Source: Actinomadura hibisca NBRC 15177 (lineage in GTDB: Bacteria; Actinomycetota; Actinomycetes; Streptosporangiales; Streptosporangiaceae). Taken from it: a stretch of DNA of 64,000 bases. Positions 31,208 to 38,717 of the stretch are shown one piece after another. Under the pieces are notes generated by a model. That model worked only from the letters and a program-made list of their open reading frames with translations, was not told the origin of the DNA and searched no databases. Every line of letters starts with the position of its first letter. Positions within the stretch are counted from its first letter, which is position 1. Location of the stretch: contig NZ_BCRO01000039.1 of assembly GCF_001552635.1 (NCBI RefSeq), forward strand, positions 1-64,000, given 5' to 3'. The position numbers and the translations under genes were made by a program.

Positions 31208-31304
31208 GGCACCGACAATAGCGATCACGTCGGGGTCTCGGATACGAGACGGAGGCCGTAGGGCGCGGGAGATCGCGGAAGCGGGCGGGTGCCATCCTGG
31301 GAGC

Positions 31305-32468
31305 GTGAGCACTCTCATCAGGAACATCGGCGAATTGGTCACCAACGAGCCCGGTGCCGGGGACGGCCTGCTCGGCGTCCGGCGTGACGCCGCGCTCGTC
31401 CTGGACGGCGGGAACGTCGTCTGGGCCGGTGACGATCGGGACGCGCCCGCGGCCGACGAGGTCTTCGACGCCGAAGGGCGCGCCGTCCTGCCCGGCTTCG
31501 TGGACTCGCACGCCCACCTGGTGTTCGCGGGCGAGCGGGCCGAGGAGTTCGCCGCCCGGATGAGCGGGCAGCCCTACAAGGCCGGGGGCATCCGCACGAC
31601 CGTCGCCCGTACCCGCGACGCCTCCGACGACGAGCTGCGCGCCAACGTCCGGCGGCTCGTCGGGGAGATGGCCCGGCAGGGCACCACCACCGTGGAGTGC
31701 AAGTCCGGGTACGGGCTCACCGTCGAGCAGGAGGAGCGCGCGGTCCGCATCGCCTCTGAGGAGGTGGATGAGGTCACCTTCCTTGGGGCGCACGTTGTGC
31801 CGCCCGAGTTCGCCGAGGACGCCCCGGGGTACGTGCAACTCGTTTCTGGCGAGATGCTCGCTGCCTGTGCGCCCCACGCCCGGTGGGTCGATGTCTTCTG
31901 TGAGCGCGGGGCCTTTGATGAGGGGCAGGCCCGCGAGGTTCTGGAGGCCGGGGTCAAGGCCGGGCTCATGCCTCGCATCCACGCCAACCAACTGGGGGAG
32001 GGGCCGGGCGTGCAGTTGGCGGTCGAGCTGGGGGCCGCCTCTGCTGATCACTGCACTTTTTTGAGCGATGCCGATGTGGACGCTTTGGCTTCCTCCGAGA
32101 CCGTCGCCACTCTTTTGCCGGGCGTCGAGTTCTCCACCAGGCAGCCCTACCCCGACGCCCGGCGGCTGCTGGACGCCGGAGCCTCCGTCGCCCTCGCCAG
32201 CGACTGCAACCCCGGCTCCTGCTACAGCTCCAGCATGGCCTTCTGCGTCGCCGTCGCCGTCCGGGACATGCGCATGACCCCCGCCGAGGCCGTCTGGGCC
32301 GCCACCGCCGGAGGCGCCCGCGCCCTGCGCCGCACCGACGTCGGACGGCTGGGAGAGGGCGCGCGGGCCGACGTTCTCGTGCTCGACGCCCCCTCCCACG
32401 TCCATCTCGCCTACCGGCCCGGAGTTCCGCAGGTGGCGGCCGTATGGAAGGGCGGCGTCCGGGTGTGA
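31305..32468 (+). CDS. hutI: imidazolonepropionase, 387 aa
   Basis: Histidine-degradation enzyme that hydrolyses imidazolone-5-propionate to N-formimino-glutamate. Amidohydrolase motifs: metal ligands in LPGFVDSHAHLVFAGER, MSGQPYKAGGI, ECKSGYGLT, HANQLGEG and ASDCNPGSCYSSSM. It is slightly shorter than the usual 400-410 residues but complete. GTG 31305 is the start. No other hut gene is adjacent, since upstream is the tRNA-Sec gene, so it may be the last gene of a displaced hut operon or transcribed alone. Confidence 0.94.
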   Translation: MSTLIRNIGELVTNEPGAGDGLLGVRRDAALVLDGGNVVWAGDDRDAPAADEVFDAEGRAVLPGFVDSHAHLVFAGERAEEFAARMSGQPYKAGGIRTTVARTRDASDDELRANVRRLVGEMARQGTTTVECKSGYGLTVEQEERAVRIASEEVDEVTFLGAHVVPPEFAEDAPGYVQLVSGEMLAACAPHARWVDVFCERGAFDEGQAREVLEAGVKAGLMPRIHANQLGEGPGVQLAVELGAASADHCTFLSDADVDALASSETVATLLPGVEFSTRQPYPDARRLLDAGASVALASDCNPGSCYSSSMAFCVAVAVRDMRMTPAEAVWAATAGGARALRRTDVGRLGEGARADVLVLDAPSHVHLAYRPGVPQVAAVWKGGVRV

Positions 32469-32523
32469 AAACCGTCTGATGGGTACATGCCTCCCTGCAC
32501 GCAACCGCACTGGGGAGGCATTG

Positions 32524-33081
32524 ATGGCCGAGTTCCTGACCGATGTGAAGACGCTGCGCGAGCGCGCCCGGCAGGAGATGGAGAAGGGACCCGTCACCGA
32601 CGCCTACGGCGCCGACCTCGACCGGGTCATCCAGGTCTGCAACGAGGCGCTCGCCACCGAGCTGGTGTGCGTGCTGCGCTACAAGCGGCACTACTACACC
32701 GCCACCGGCATCCACTCCGAGGCGGTCGTCGCCGAGTTCGCCGAGCACGCGCGCGAGGAGCAGGAGCACGCCGACAAGCTCGCCGAGCGCATCGCCCAGC
32801 TCGGCGGCGAGCCCGACTTCAACCCCGACACGCTCACCGCCCGCTCGCACGCCGAGTACGGCGACAGCCTCGACCTGGTCGAGATGATCAAGGAGGATCT
32901 GGTCGCCGAGCGCATCGCGGTCGCGGCCTACACCGAGATCATCCAGTGGCTGGGCGACAAGGACCCCACCACCAGCCAGGTGTTCAAGGAGCTGCTCGCC
33001 CAGGAGGAGGAGCACGCCGACGACCTGCGCACGCTCCTGGAGCGCCTGCCCCGCGACCTCGCCGAGCGCCGCGCAGACTAG
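32524..33081 (+). CDS. ferritin-like/bacterioferritin-type protein, 185 aa
   Basis: Four-helix-bundle iron or oxidase-type protein. Metal-ligand motifs: ALATELVCVLRYKRHYY, HAREEQEHADKLAERI, KEDLVAERIAVAAYTEII and QEEEHADDLRTLLE, i.e. two E-x-x-H type pairs. The ATG at 32524 is chosen for its GGGAGG site; a longer reading from 32479 starts with unlikely sequence. It probably stores iron or detoxifies peroxide in the cytosol. It stands alone, convergent with the flavin reductase. Confidence 0.88.
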   Translation: MAEFLTDVKTLRERARQEMEKGPVTDAYGADLDRVIQVCNEALATELVCVLRYKRHYYTATGIHSEAVVAEFAEHAREEQEHADKLAERIAQLGGEPDFNPDTLTARSHAEYGDSLDLVEMIKEDLVAERIAVAAYTEIIQWLGDKDPTTSQVFKELLAQEEEHADDLRTLLERLPRDLAERRAD

Positions 33082-33096
33082 CCCCCGCGCGGGGGG
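33082..33096. terminator. possible short hairpin terminator
   Basis: CCCCC-GCGC-GGGGG follows the ferritin-like stop, in the 39-bp gap to the convergent flavin reductase. The stem is only 5 bp and there is no T run. Confidence 0.35.
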
Positions 33097-33120
33097 AGAG
33101 CGTGCCGGAGAGGGCCGTCG

Positions 33121-33597
33121 CTACAGGTAGCGGCGGCCCACCCTGATGAGCGGGGTGCGGCGGCGCGCGATGTAGTCGGCCGCCCGCACCTCGGCCACGT
33201 ACAGGTGGTGGTCGCCCGCCTGGATGCGCTGCCGCGTCTCGCACTCCAGCGCCGCCAGGCCCTCATCCGGGATCAGCGCGTCCGACAGCCCGCCCCGGTG
33301 GTGCGGCTCGCTCGCCAGCAGCAGCCGCGCGCTGGGCCGGCCCTCGGCCGCGAACCGGCCCGCCAGCGCCCGTTGGTCGCCGCTGAGCACGGTCGCCGCC
33401 CACCGGTCCTGCCGGTCCAGCACCTCGGCCAGGTACGACGAGGACGCCACGCCCGCCAGCACCATCGGCGGCTCCAGCGACACCGACATGAACGAGGTGA
33501 CGGTGGTGCCGAGGTCGTCGCGGCCGTCGCGCACCGTCAGCACCACCACCCCGGTCGCGAAGCCCGCGACCGCCTCGGTGAAGTCCAGCGTGTTCAG
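33121..33597 (-). CDS. flavin reductase (DIM6/NTAB family), 158 aa
   Basis: FMN-binding split-barrel flavin reductase: FATGVVVLTVRDG at the start, TVTSFMSVSLEPPMVLAGV, and the C-terminal HHLYVAEVRAADY. These enzymes supply reduced flavin to monooxygenases. No ATG, GTG or TTG fits; the best start is CTG at 33597, which overlaps the sppA stop (CTGA) and has GGGAG five bases upstream. It is last in a kinase-thioesterase-sppA-reductase operon. The partner oxygenase is not evident. Confidence 0.83.
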   Translation of the reverse strand: MNTLDFTEAVAGFATGVVVLTVRDGRDDLGTTVTSFMSVSLEPPMVLAGVASSSYLAEVLDRQDRWAATVLSGDQRALAGRFAAEGRPSARLLLASEPHHRGGLSDALIPDEGLAALECETRQRIQAGDHHLYVAEVRAADYIARRRTPLIRVGRRYL

Positions 33598-35297
33598 CGG
33601 ATCTCCCAGGAGCCGGGCAGGGTCAGCGGACCGGCGGAGGGCAGCCCCAGGCGGGCCGCGACGCCGCTCAGCGAGCCCCAGCCGTCGAAGCGGGCCGTCG
33701 CGGCGGTGCGGTCCTCGCTGGACTCCGGCGGGCGCAGCCGGTCGAACGGCGTCGCGTGCGGGAACGCCCGCACCGGCGCGTCGGCGGCCAGGCCCGCCTT
33801 CTTGCGGGCCAGCTCCAGCGCCAGGTCCAGGCCGCCCAGCTCGTCCACCAGGCCGTTGACCCGCGCGTCCGCGCCCGTCCAGACCCGGCCCCGGGCCAGC
33901 TCGTGGACGCGCTCGCGCGACAGGCCCCGGCCCTCGGCGACCTTGCCGGTGAAGTCGTCGTAGATGCGGTCGAGGGAGGCGTTGACGCGCTCCCACTCGG
34001 AATCGCTGAAGTCCTCGGTCAGGCTGAACATGCGGGCGTGCTCGCCGTCGGCGACGTGCCCCATGCCGATGCCCGCGCGCTCCAGCAGCCCGTTGATGAC
34101 GGGCTTGCCGACCACCACGCCGATCGAGCCGGTGATGGTGCCGGGCTGCGCCACGATCGTGTCGGCGCCCATCGCCACGTAGTAGCCGCCGGACGCAGCC
34201 ACGTTGCCCATCGAGACCACCACGGGCTTGCCCGCCTTGCGCGCGAGCAGCACCTCGCGCCAGATCACGTCGGAGGCCACCGCCGACCCGCCGGGACTGT
34301 TCACCCGGAACACGATCGCCCGCACCCGGTCGTCCTTGACGGCCGAGCGGATCGCGGCGGCGATGGTGTCGGAGCCCATCGCCGGGCCCTGGCCGGGCAG
34401 CGGGCCGCCGCGCCCGCTGCGGCCGAGCCGGATCGCGCCCTGCCCGTTGACCAGCGCGACGGCGTCCTGCTTGCCCGGCTGCGGCAGCCGCTTGGCCAGG
34501 CCGTGCGAGCGGTTGTAGCGGGAGACGTAGCGGAGCTGCGCGTCCGGGCCCGCCTGCTCGCGCAGGTCGGCGTACACCTCGTCGCGGTAGCCGAGCCGGT
34601 CGACCAGGCCGGTCTCCAGCGCCTCGGGCGCCAGCAGCGGGCCCCGGTCGATCAGCTCGCGGACGCGGGCGGCGTCCAGGCCGCGCGCCTGCGCGACGCC
34701 CTCGGCGATCTGCTCGCCGAGCGAGTCGACCAGCCGCTGCGACGACTCGTGGTGCTCGGGCGTGTAGGCCCGCTCCATGAACGTGTTGGCCATGGTCTTG
34801 TACTCGTGGCGCTTGGCGAAGCGCGGCTGCACGCCCGCCTTCTCCAGCGCCCCGGCGAGGAACGGCTCCTCCATCGCGACGCCGGTCAGCCCCAGCTCGC
34901 CGGTCGGCTGGAGCCAGACCGTCTCGAACGCGGTGGCCAGGTAGTACGGCACGGTGCCGCGCCCGCCCTCGCCGAACGTCTCGGCCCACGCCACGGTGCG
35001 CTTGCCCGCCTCGCGCAGCGCGAGCACCGCCTCGCGCAGCTCCTGCGCCTGCGCCAGCCCGAGCCCACTGGTGATCTTGACGACGACGGCGCGCACCCGG
35101 CGGTCCGAGCGGGCCCGGCGCAGGCCCTCCAGCACGTCGTGCAGGTGGGTGCGGCGCATCGACAACAGCGCCGACAGGGGGTCGGCCGGCGGTGTCTCCA
35201 CGAGCCCGTCGGTGAGGTCCAGCTCCAGCACCAGCGGCGCGGTGCGCCGGTCGCGGGCGTGCTTGATCACGTTGATGACCTGTCCGGGATCGACCAT
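33594..35297 (-). CDS. sppA: signal peptide peptidase SppA, 67K type, 567 aa
   Basis: Serine protease that degrades leftover signal peptides and other membrane-bound peptides. Two tandem S49 domains are visible. The Lys general base (about K167) is in RHEYKTMANTF, and the nucleophile Ser (about S369) in SMGNVAASGGYY. There is no obvious N-terminal membrane helix, unlike the enterobacterial enzyme, so membrane attachment may be peripheral. The ATG at 35297 is 17 bp after the thioesterase stop; the end overlaps the flavin reductase start. Confidence 0.92.
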   Translation of the reverse strand: MVDPGQVINVIKHARDRRTAPLVLELDLTDGLVETPPADPLSALLSMRRTHLHDVLEGLRRARSDRRVRAVVVKITSGLGLAQAQELREAVLALREAGKRTVAWAETFGEGGRGTVPYYLATAFETVWLQPTGELGLTGVAMEEPFLAGALEKAGVQPRFAKRHEYKTMANTFMERAYTPEHHESSQRLVDSLGEQIAEGVAQARGLDAARVRELIDRGPLLAPEALETGLVDRLGYRDEVYADLREQAGPDAQLRYVSRYNRSHGLAKRLPQPGKQDAVALVNGQGAIRLGRSGRGGPLPGQGPAMGSDTIAAAIRSAVKDDRVRAIVFRVNSPGGSAVASDVIWREVLLARKAGKPVVVSMGNVAASGGYYVAMGADTIVAQPGTITGSIGVVVGKPVINGLLERAGIGMGHVADGEHARMFSLTEDFSDSEWERVNASLDRIYDDFTGKVAEGRGLSRERVHELARGRVWTGADARVNGLVDELGGLDLALELARKKAGLAADAPVRAFPHATPFDRLRPPESSEDRTAATARFDGWGSLSGVAARLGLPSAGPLTLPGSWEIR

Positions 35298-35314
35298 GAC
35301 CCCAGCCTAAGCGG

Positions 35315-35845
35315 TCAGCGCGCGAAGGCCCGGTTCGGGACCACGCTCGCCGAGGCCTGCGCCACCGGACGGCCCTCGGCGTCGGTGATCACGGCGGTGG
35401 AGAACATCCGGGTGCGGCCGGGGTGCACGCACGTGCCGGTGACGGTGTAGTCCTGCCCGGCGAACACCGCGCGCAGGTAGTCGATGTTCAGGTTGAGGGT
35501 GAGCATCGGCGTGAACAGCTCGCCGGTGCTGGCGGCGGCCAGGCAGACCGCGTTGTCGAGGATGGTGGCGATGTAGCCGCCGTGCACGGTGCCGCCGGGG
35601 TTGCAGAGCTTCTCGGCGGGCGTCCAGGCGATCTCGACGCGGCCGGGCTCGGCGGTGGTGATCCGCTGGCCGATGTGCACGGCCACGTCCGAGACCTCGG
35701 GGAAGCGGCCGTCGCCGATCGCCTGGATCAGCTCGGCCCCCGACAGGGTGTTCCACAGGTCGGCGGCCTGCTCGGCGCTCTGGTCGGCAGGCTGATTGGC
35801 AGGCAGGGCCTCGACGCTCAACTGGTGCTCCCGGTCCGGTGACAA
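35315..35845 (-). CDS. PaaI-type hotdog thioesterase, 176 aa
   Basis: Acyl-CoA thioesterase of the hotdog fold: NPGGTVHGGYIATILDNAVCLAA holds the active-site region (HGG and the Asp), followed by LTLNLNIDYLRAVFAGQDYTV. The first 30 residues are Gln/Ala-rich and not part of the fold. It is 48 bp downstream of the Ser/Thr kinase gene. Substrate unknown, probably aromatic or fatty acyl-CoA. Confidence 0.9.
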   Translation of the reverse strand: MSPDREHQLSVEALPANQPADQSAEQAADLWNTLSGAELIQAIGDGRFPEVSDVAVHIGQRITTAEPGRVEIAWTPAEKLCNPGGTVHGGYIATILDNAVCLAAASTGELFTPMLTLNLNIDYLRAVFAGQDYTVTGTCVHPGRTRMFSTAVITDAEGRPVAQASASVVPNRAFAR

Positions 35846-35893
35846 CTCACCGAATGGTATTCGGAGGCGGCGGGCGCTCCGGTGTGCCCTTGG

Positions 35894-37366
35894 TCACGAG
35901 GACTTCTCCAACGTGCCGGTGGTGCTGCCGAAGCCCTCGGACCGGTAGGACAGCGTGTCGCCGTCCACCAGTTTCAGGGTGATGTCGCCGCCGATGCAGA
36001 ATCCGGCGGTGCCCTGGGAGTCCTTGGGCGTCTCCAGGATGTTCAGCTCGGTGGGGGAGGCGCTGGTGATCTGGAGCGTGTCGGTGCAGCCCCACGCCTT
36101 GTAGACGGCCTCACCGCCGGACTCGTCGGAGCGGAGGGTGATCGTCACGTCGCTGCTGCTGCCGCTGGGCGAGCCGAGGCCGGGCGGCTGGGTGACGGTG
36201 CCGCGCCACGTCCCGGCGAAGGCGGCGGGCGCGCCGGTACCGGACGAGGTCGTGCCCGCCTGGGAGGGCGAAGGCGAGGACGAGCCGGACGGGGGCGGGG
36301 CGCCGGTCGTCCTGACGGTGTTCGGTGGTGGGGTGTCGCCGTTCAGGGCGTTCGTGATCGCCCACGTCCCCCCGGCGATGAGGGCGACCGCTAAGACCGC
36401 GCCCGCTCCGAGCAGCGCTCCGCGTCCCTTGCGCGGCGCGGACGGCTCCCGGGGCGGACCTGACGGGTTCGTGCCGGGACCGTCCGGAGGCGGGAACGCC
36501 GGGCCGCCCGGCGGTGGGGCCGGCGGGCCCGCCATCACGCCGCCCGGAGGCGCGGGGTGCGAGTCCGGGCCGTTCGGGTCCACCAGCCGCACCATCAGGT
36601 CGCGCGCGGTCGGCCGCCGCGCCGGGTCCTTGTCCAGGCACGTGGCCAGCAGCCCGTGCAGGGACGGCGGCACGCCGGTGAGGTCGGGCGGCTCGTGGGC
36701 GATGCGGTGCATGATCGCCGCAAGGCCGTCGGCGCGGCCGAACGGCGGCCGTCCCGTCGCCGCGAACACCATCGTGCCCGCCCACGCGAACACGTCCGAG
36801 GCCGCCGTGGGCGGATGCCCCGCCAGCCACTCGGGCGCGAAGTACGACGGCGTGCCGACCAGCTGGGTGTGGGTCTCGGCGTCGATGGCGCGGGCGATGC
36901 CGAAGTCCACCACCCGCGGGCCGTCCGGCCCGAGCAGCACGTTGGCGGGCTTCAGGTCGCGGTGCACGATGCCCGCGCCGTGGATGGCCGCCAGCGCGCT
37001 CGCGGTGTTGACGGCCAGACGCTCCAGGTCGCCGCCGCGCAGCGGGCCGCGCTCGGCCACCCGCTGCTGCAACGACGGGCCGTCCACGAACTCGCTGACC
37101 ACGTACGGCAGCGGCGCGTCCGCCGAGGAGTCCAGGACCGCCGCCGTGCAGAACGGCGCGACCCGCCGCGCCGCCGCCATCTCCCGCGCGAACCGGGCCC
37201 GCGCCGCCCGGTCGGCGGTCTTCAGCACCTTGACCGCCACGCGCTCCCCGGCGGCGCCCTCGCCCAGGTAGACCACGCCCTGGCCGCCCTCGCCGAGCCG
37301 CCCGGACAGCCGGTAGCCGCCGATCGCGGGCGGGTCGTCGGGCTCCAGGGGCAGCGCGGCCGCCAT
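35894..37366 (-). CDS. transmembrane Ser/Thr protein kinase with extracytoplasmic domain, 490 aa
   Basis: Hanks-type kinase (about 15-265): Gly loop GRLGEGGQGVVY, VAVKVLK with the ATP lysine, HRDLKPANVLL, VDFGIA and the activation segment VGTPSYFAPEW, all intact. A Pro-rich juxtamembrane linker (270-312), one membrane helix (316-337), a Ser/Pro/Thr linker, and an extracytoplasmic domain (about 385-490) with two Cys (WGCTDT, GFCIGG) follow. The ATG at 37366 has GGAGG upstream; earlier starts give a non-kinase tail. The outer domain is not PASTA type, so its ligand is unknown. Confidence 0.93.
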   Translation of the reverse strand: MAAALPLEPDDPPAIGGYRLSGRLGEGGQGVVYLGEGAAGERVAVKVLKTADRAARARFAREMAAARRVAPFCTAAVLDSSADAPLPYVVSEFVDGPSLQQRVAERGPLRGGDLERLAVNTASALAAIHGAGIVHRDLKPANVLLGPDGPRVVDFGIARAIDAETHTQLVGTPSYFAPEWLAGHPPTAASDVFAWAGTMVFAATGRPPFGRADGLAAIMHRIAHEPPDLTGVPPSLHGLLATCLDKDPARRPTARDLMVRLVDPNGPDSHPAPPGGVMAGPPAPPPGGPAFPPPDGPGTNPSGPPREPSAPRKGRGALLGAGAVLAVALIAGGTWAITNALNGDTPPPNTVRTTGAPPPSGSSSPSPSQAGTTSSGTGAPAAFAGTWRGTVTQPPGLGSPSGSSSDVTITLRSDESGGEAVYKAWGCTDTLQITSASPTELNILETPKDSQGTAGFCIGGDITLKLVDGDTLSYRSEGFGSTTGTLEKSS

Positions 37367-37446
37367 GCGCGGTCCTCCGTCGTCGTGTTCGGGCCCCCCG
37401 ACCTGTCCCCACCGTACTTTGATCAGCGAGCGGATATCGTCGCCCC

Positions 37447-38322
37447 ATGGCAGACGGCGACGGCTGGGCACGCTGTTCCCAGGGGCACGTGCACTGGGGC
37501 AGGAACGGCGCGGCGGGGCTGATGGTCTTCCATCGCGACCCCGGCGACGGCGTCAAGCGGGTGCTGCTCCAGCAGCGCAACTGGTGGTGCCACGGCGCGG
37601 GGACGTGGGGCATGTTCAGCGGCGGCCTGCTCGGCGGTGAGGACCCGGTCGCGGGCGCGCTGCGCGAGACCGTCGAGGAGTCCACGCTCGACCCGGCCGG
37701 GGTGGTGCTGCACGGTGCCCGCACCGAGGACCACGGCGACTGGTCGTTCACCTCGGTGCTGGGGTCGATGGACCGGATGCCGCAGGTCGGGCCCGCGTCG
37801 CGGGAGACGCGCAAGGCCGAGTGGGTGCCGGTCGACCAGGTCGCCGACCGGCGCTTGTTCGCGCCGTTCGCGCGTTCCTGGCCCGCGCTGCGCGCGAGCC
37901 TGACGCGGCTGGTGCTGATCGTCGACTCCGCCAACGTGGTGGGCGCCCGCGCCGACGGCTGGTGGAAGGACCGCGCGGGGGCCAACGCCCGGCTCCGCGA
38001 CGACCTCGCCACCCTGAACGAGGGCGTCACCGGCCTGCCCGACGGCCTGGTGCCCTACGAACTGGCCTACCCCGACACCGTGCTGGTGGTGGAGGGCGCG
38101 GCCCGCCGGGTCGCCGACCAGCCCGCCAATGGAGTGCGGGTCGTCGCCGCGCCCGGCAGCGGCGACGATCTGATCGCCGAGCTGGCCGGGCACGCCGAGC
38201 CCGACGCGGTGCACCTGGTGGTGACCGCCGACCGCGAACTGCGCGCCCGCTGCGAGGCGGCCGGAGCGTCGGTCATCGGCCCGCGCTGGCTCCTGGAACG
38301 CCTGCCCCGCCGCGGCCGCTAG
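37447..38322 (+). CDS. NUDIX hydrolase fused to a PIN/NYN-like domain, 291 aa
   Basis: Residues about 15-150 form a NUDIX hydrolase: the box GGLLGGEDPVAGALRETVEESTL fits GX5EX7REUXEEXGU except for Thr in place of Gly. Residues about 155-291 look like a PIN/NYN ribonuclease-type fold: LVLIVDSANVVGARADGWW at the first strand, DTVLVVEGAA in the middle, and HLVVTADRELRARCEAAGAS carrying the late Asp, ending GPRWLLERL. The pairing suggests nucleotide or RNA-cap clean-up (inference). The ATG at 37447 is divergent from the kinase. Its stop overlaps the convergent ACT gene by 4 bp. Confidence 0.8.
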   Translation: MADGDGWARCSQGHVHWGRNGAAGLMVFHRDPGDGVKRVLLQQRNWWCHGAGTWGMFSGGLLGGEDPVAGALRETVEESTLDPAGVVLHGARTEDHGDWSFTSVLGSMDRMPQVGPASRETRKAEWVPVDQVADRRLFAPFARSWPALRASLTRLVLIVDSANVVGARADGWWKDRAGANARLRDDLATLNEGVTGLPDGLVPYELAYPDTVLVVEGAARRVADQPANGVRVVAAPGSGDDLIAELAGHAEPDAVHLVVTADRELRARCEAAGASVIGPRWLLERLPRRGR

Positions 38323-38681
38323 GCGGTTGTGACGATTCGGTGCCCTGCGCGGGTCAGGACGGCCGACGCCTCCTCCAGGGTCTCCTCGTCCACCAGCACC
38401 AGGTCGGCGTGGTAGGTCGAGACCGCGAACACCGAGAGGCCCGCGTCGGCCAGCGGTCCCACGATCGCCGCCAGCATTCCCGGCACGTCGAGGCCGTGCG
38501 GGTCGCCGTAGAAGCCCGCGTAGCGCCGCATCGTCCCGAACGGCGGGGCCTCCCGCACCACGGTCAGTCCCTCGGGCGCGCGCACCAGCGCGATCCACTC
38601 GTCGTCCTCGGGGAAGGTGGCGTGCGGCTGGTGCTCGACCGCGAAGCGCGACGACATGACCTGGAGACGTTGTGACGGCAT
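38319..38681 (-). CDS. ACT-domain protein, 120 aa
   Basis: Small protein with ACT-like (CASTOR-type) halves: EWIALVRAPEGLTVV and PGMLAAIVGPLADAGLSVFAVSTYHADLVLV, the second with the typical Gly-Leu-Ser turn where amino acids bind. There is no catalytic domain, so it is probably an amino-acid-sensing partner of an unknown protein. The ATG at 38681 lies 37 bp after the glgB stop on the same strand. Confidence 0.82.
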   Translation of the reverse strand: MPSQRLQVMSSRFAVEHQPHATFPEDDEWIALVRAPEGLTVVREAPPFGTMRRYAGFYGDPHGLDVPGMLAAIVGPLADAGLSVFAVSTYHADLVLVDEETLEEASAVLTRAGHRIVTTA

Positions 38682-38717
38682 CCGGTCACCCTATTCGCGC
38701 GCCGGTGTCTTCGTTTC

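Noticed and set aside
31112..32468. Integrated element at the tRNA-Sec 3' end
   Set aside because: No integrase, excisionase or repeated tRNA end was found in the window; kept only as a question about the hydrolase tail.
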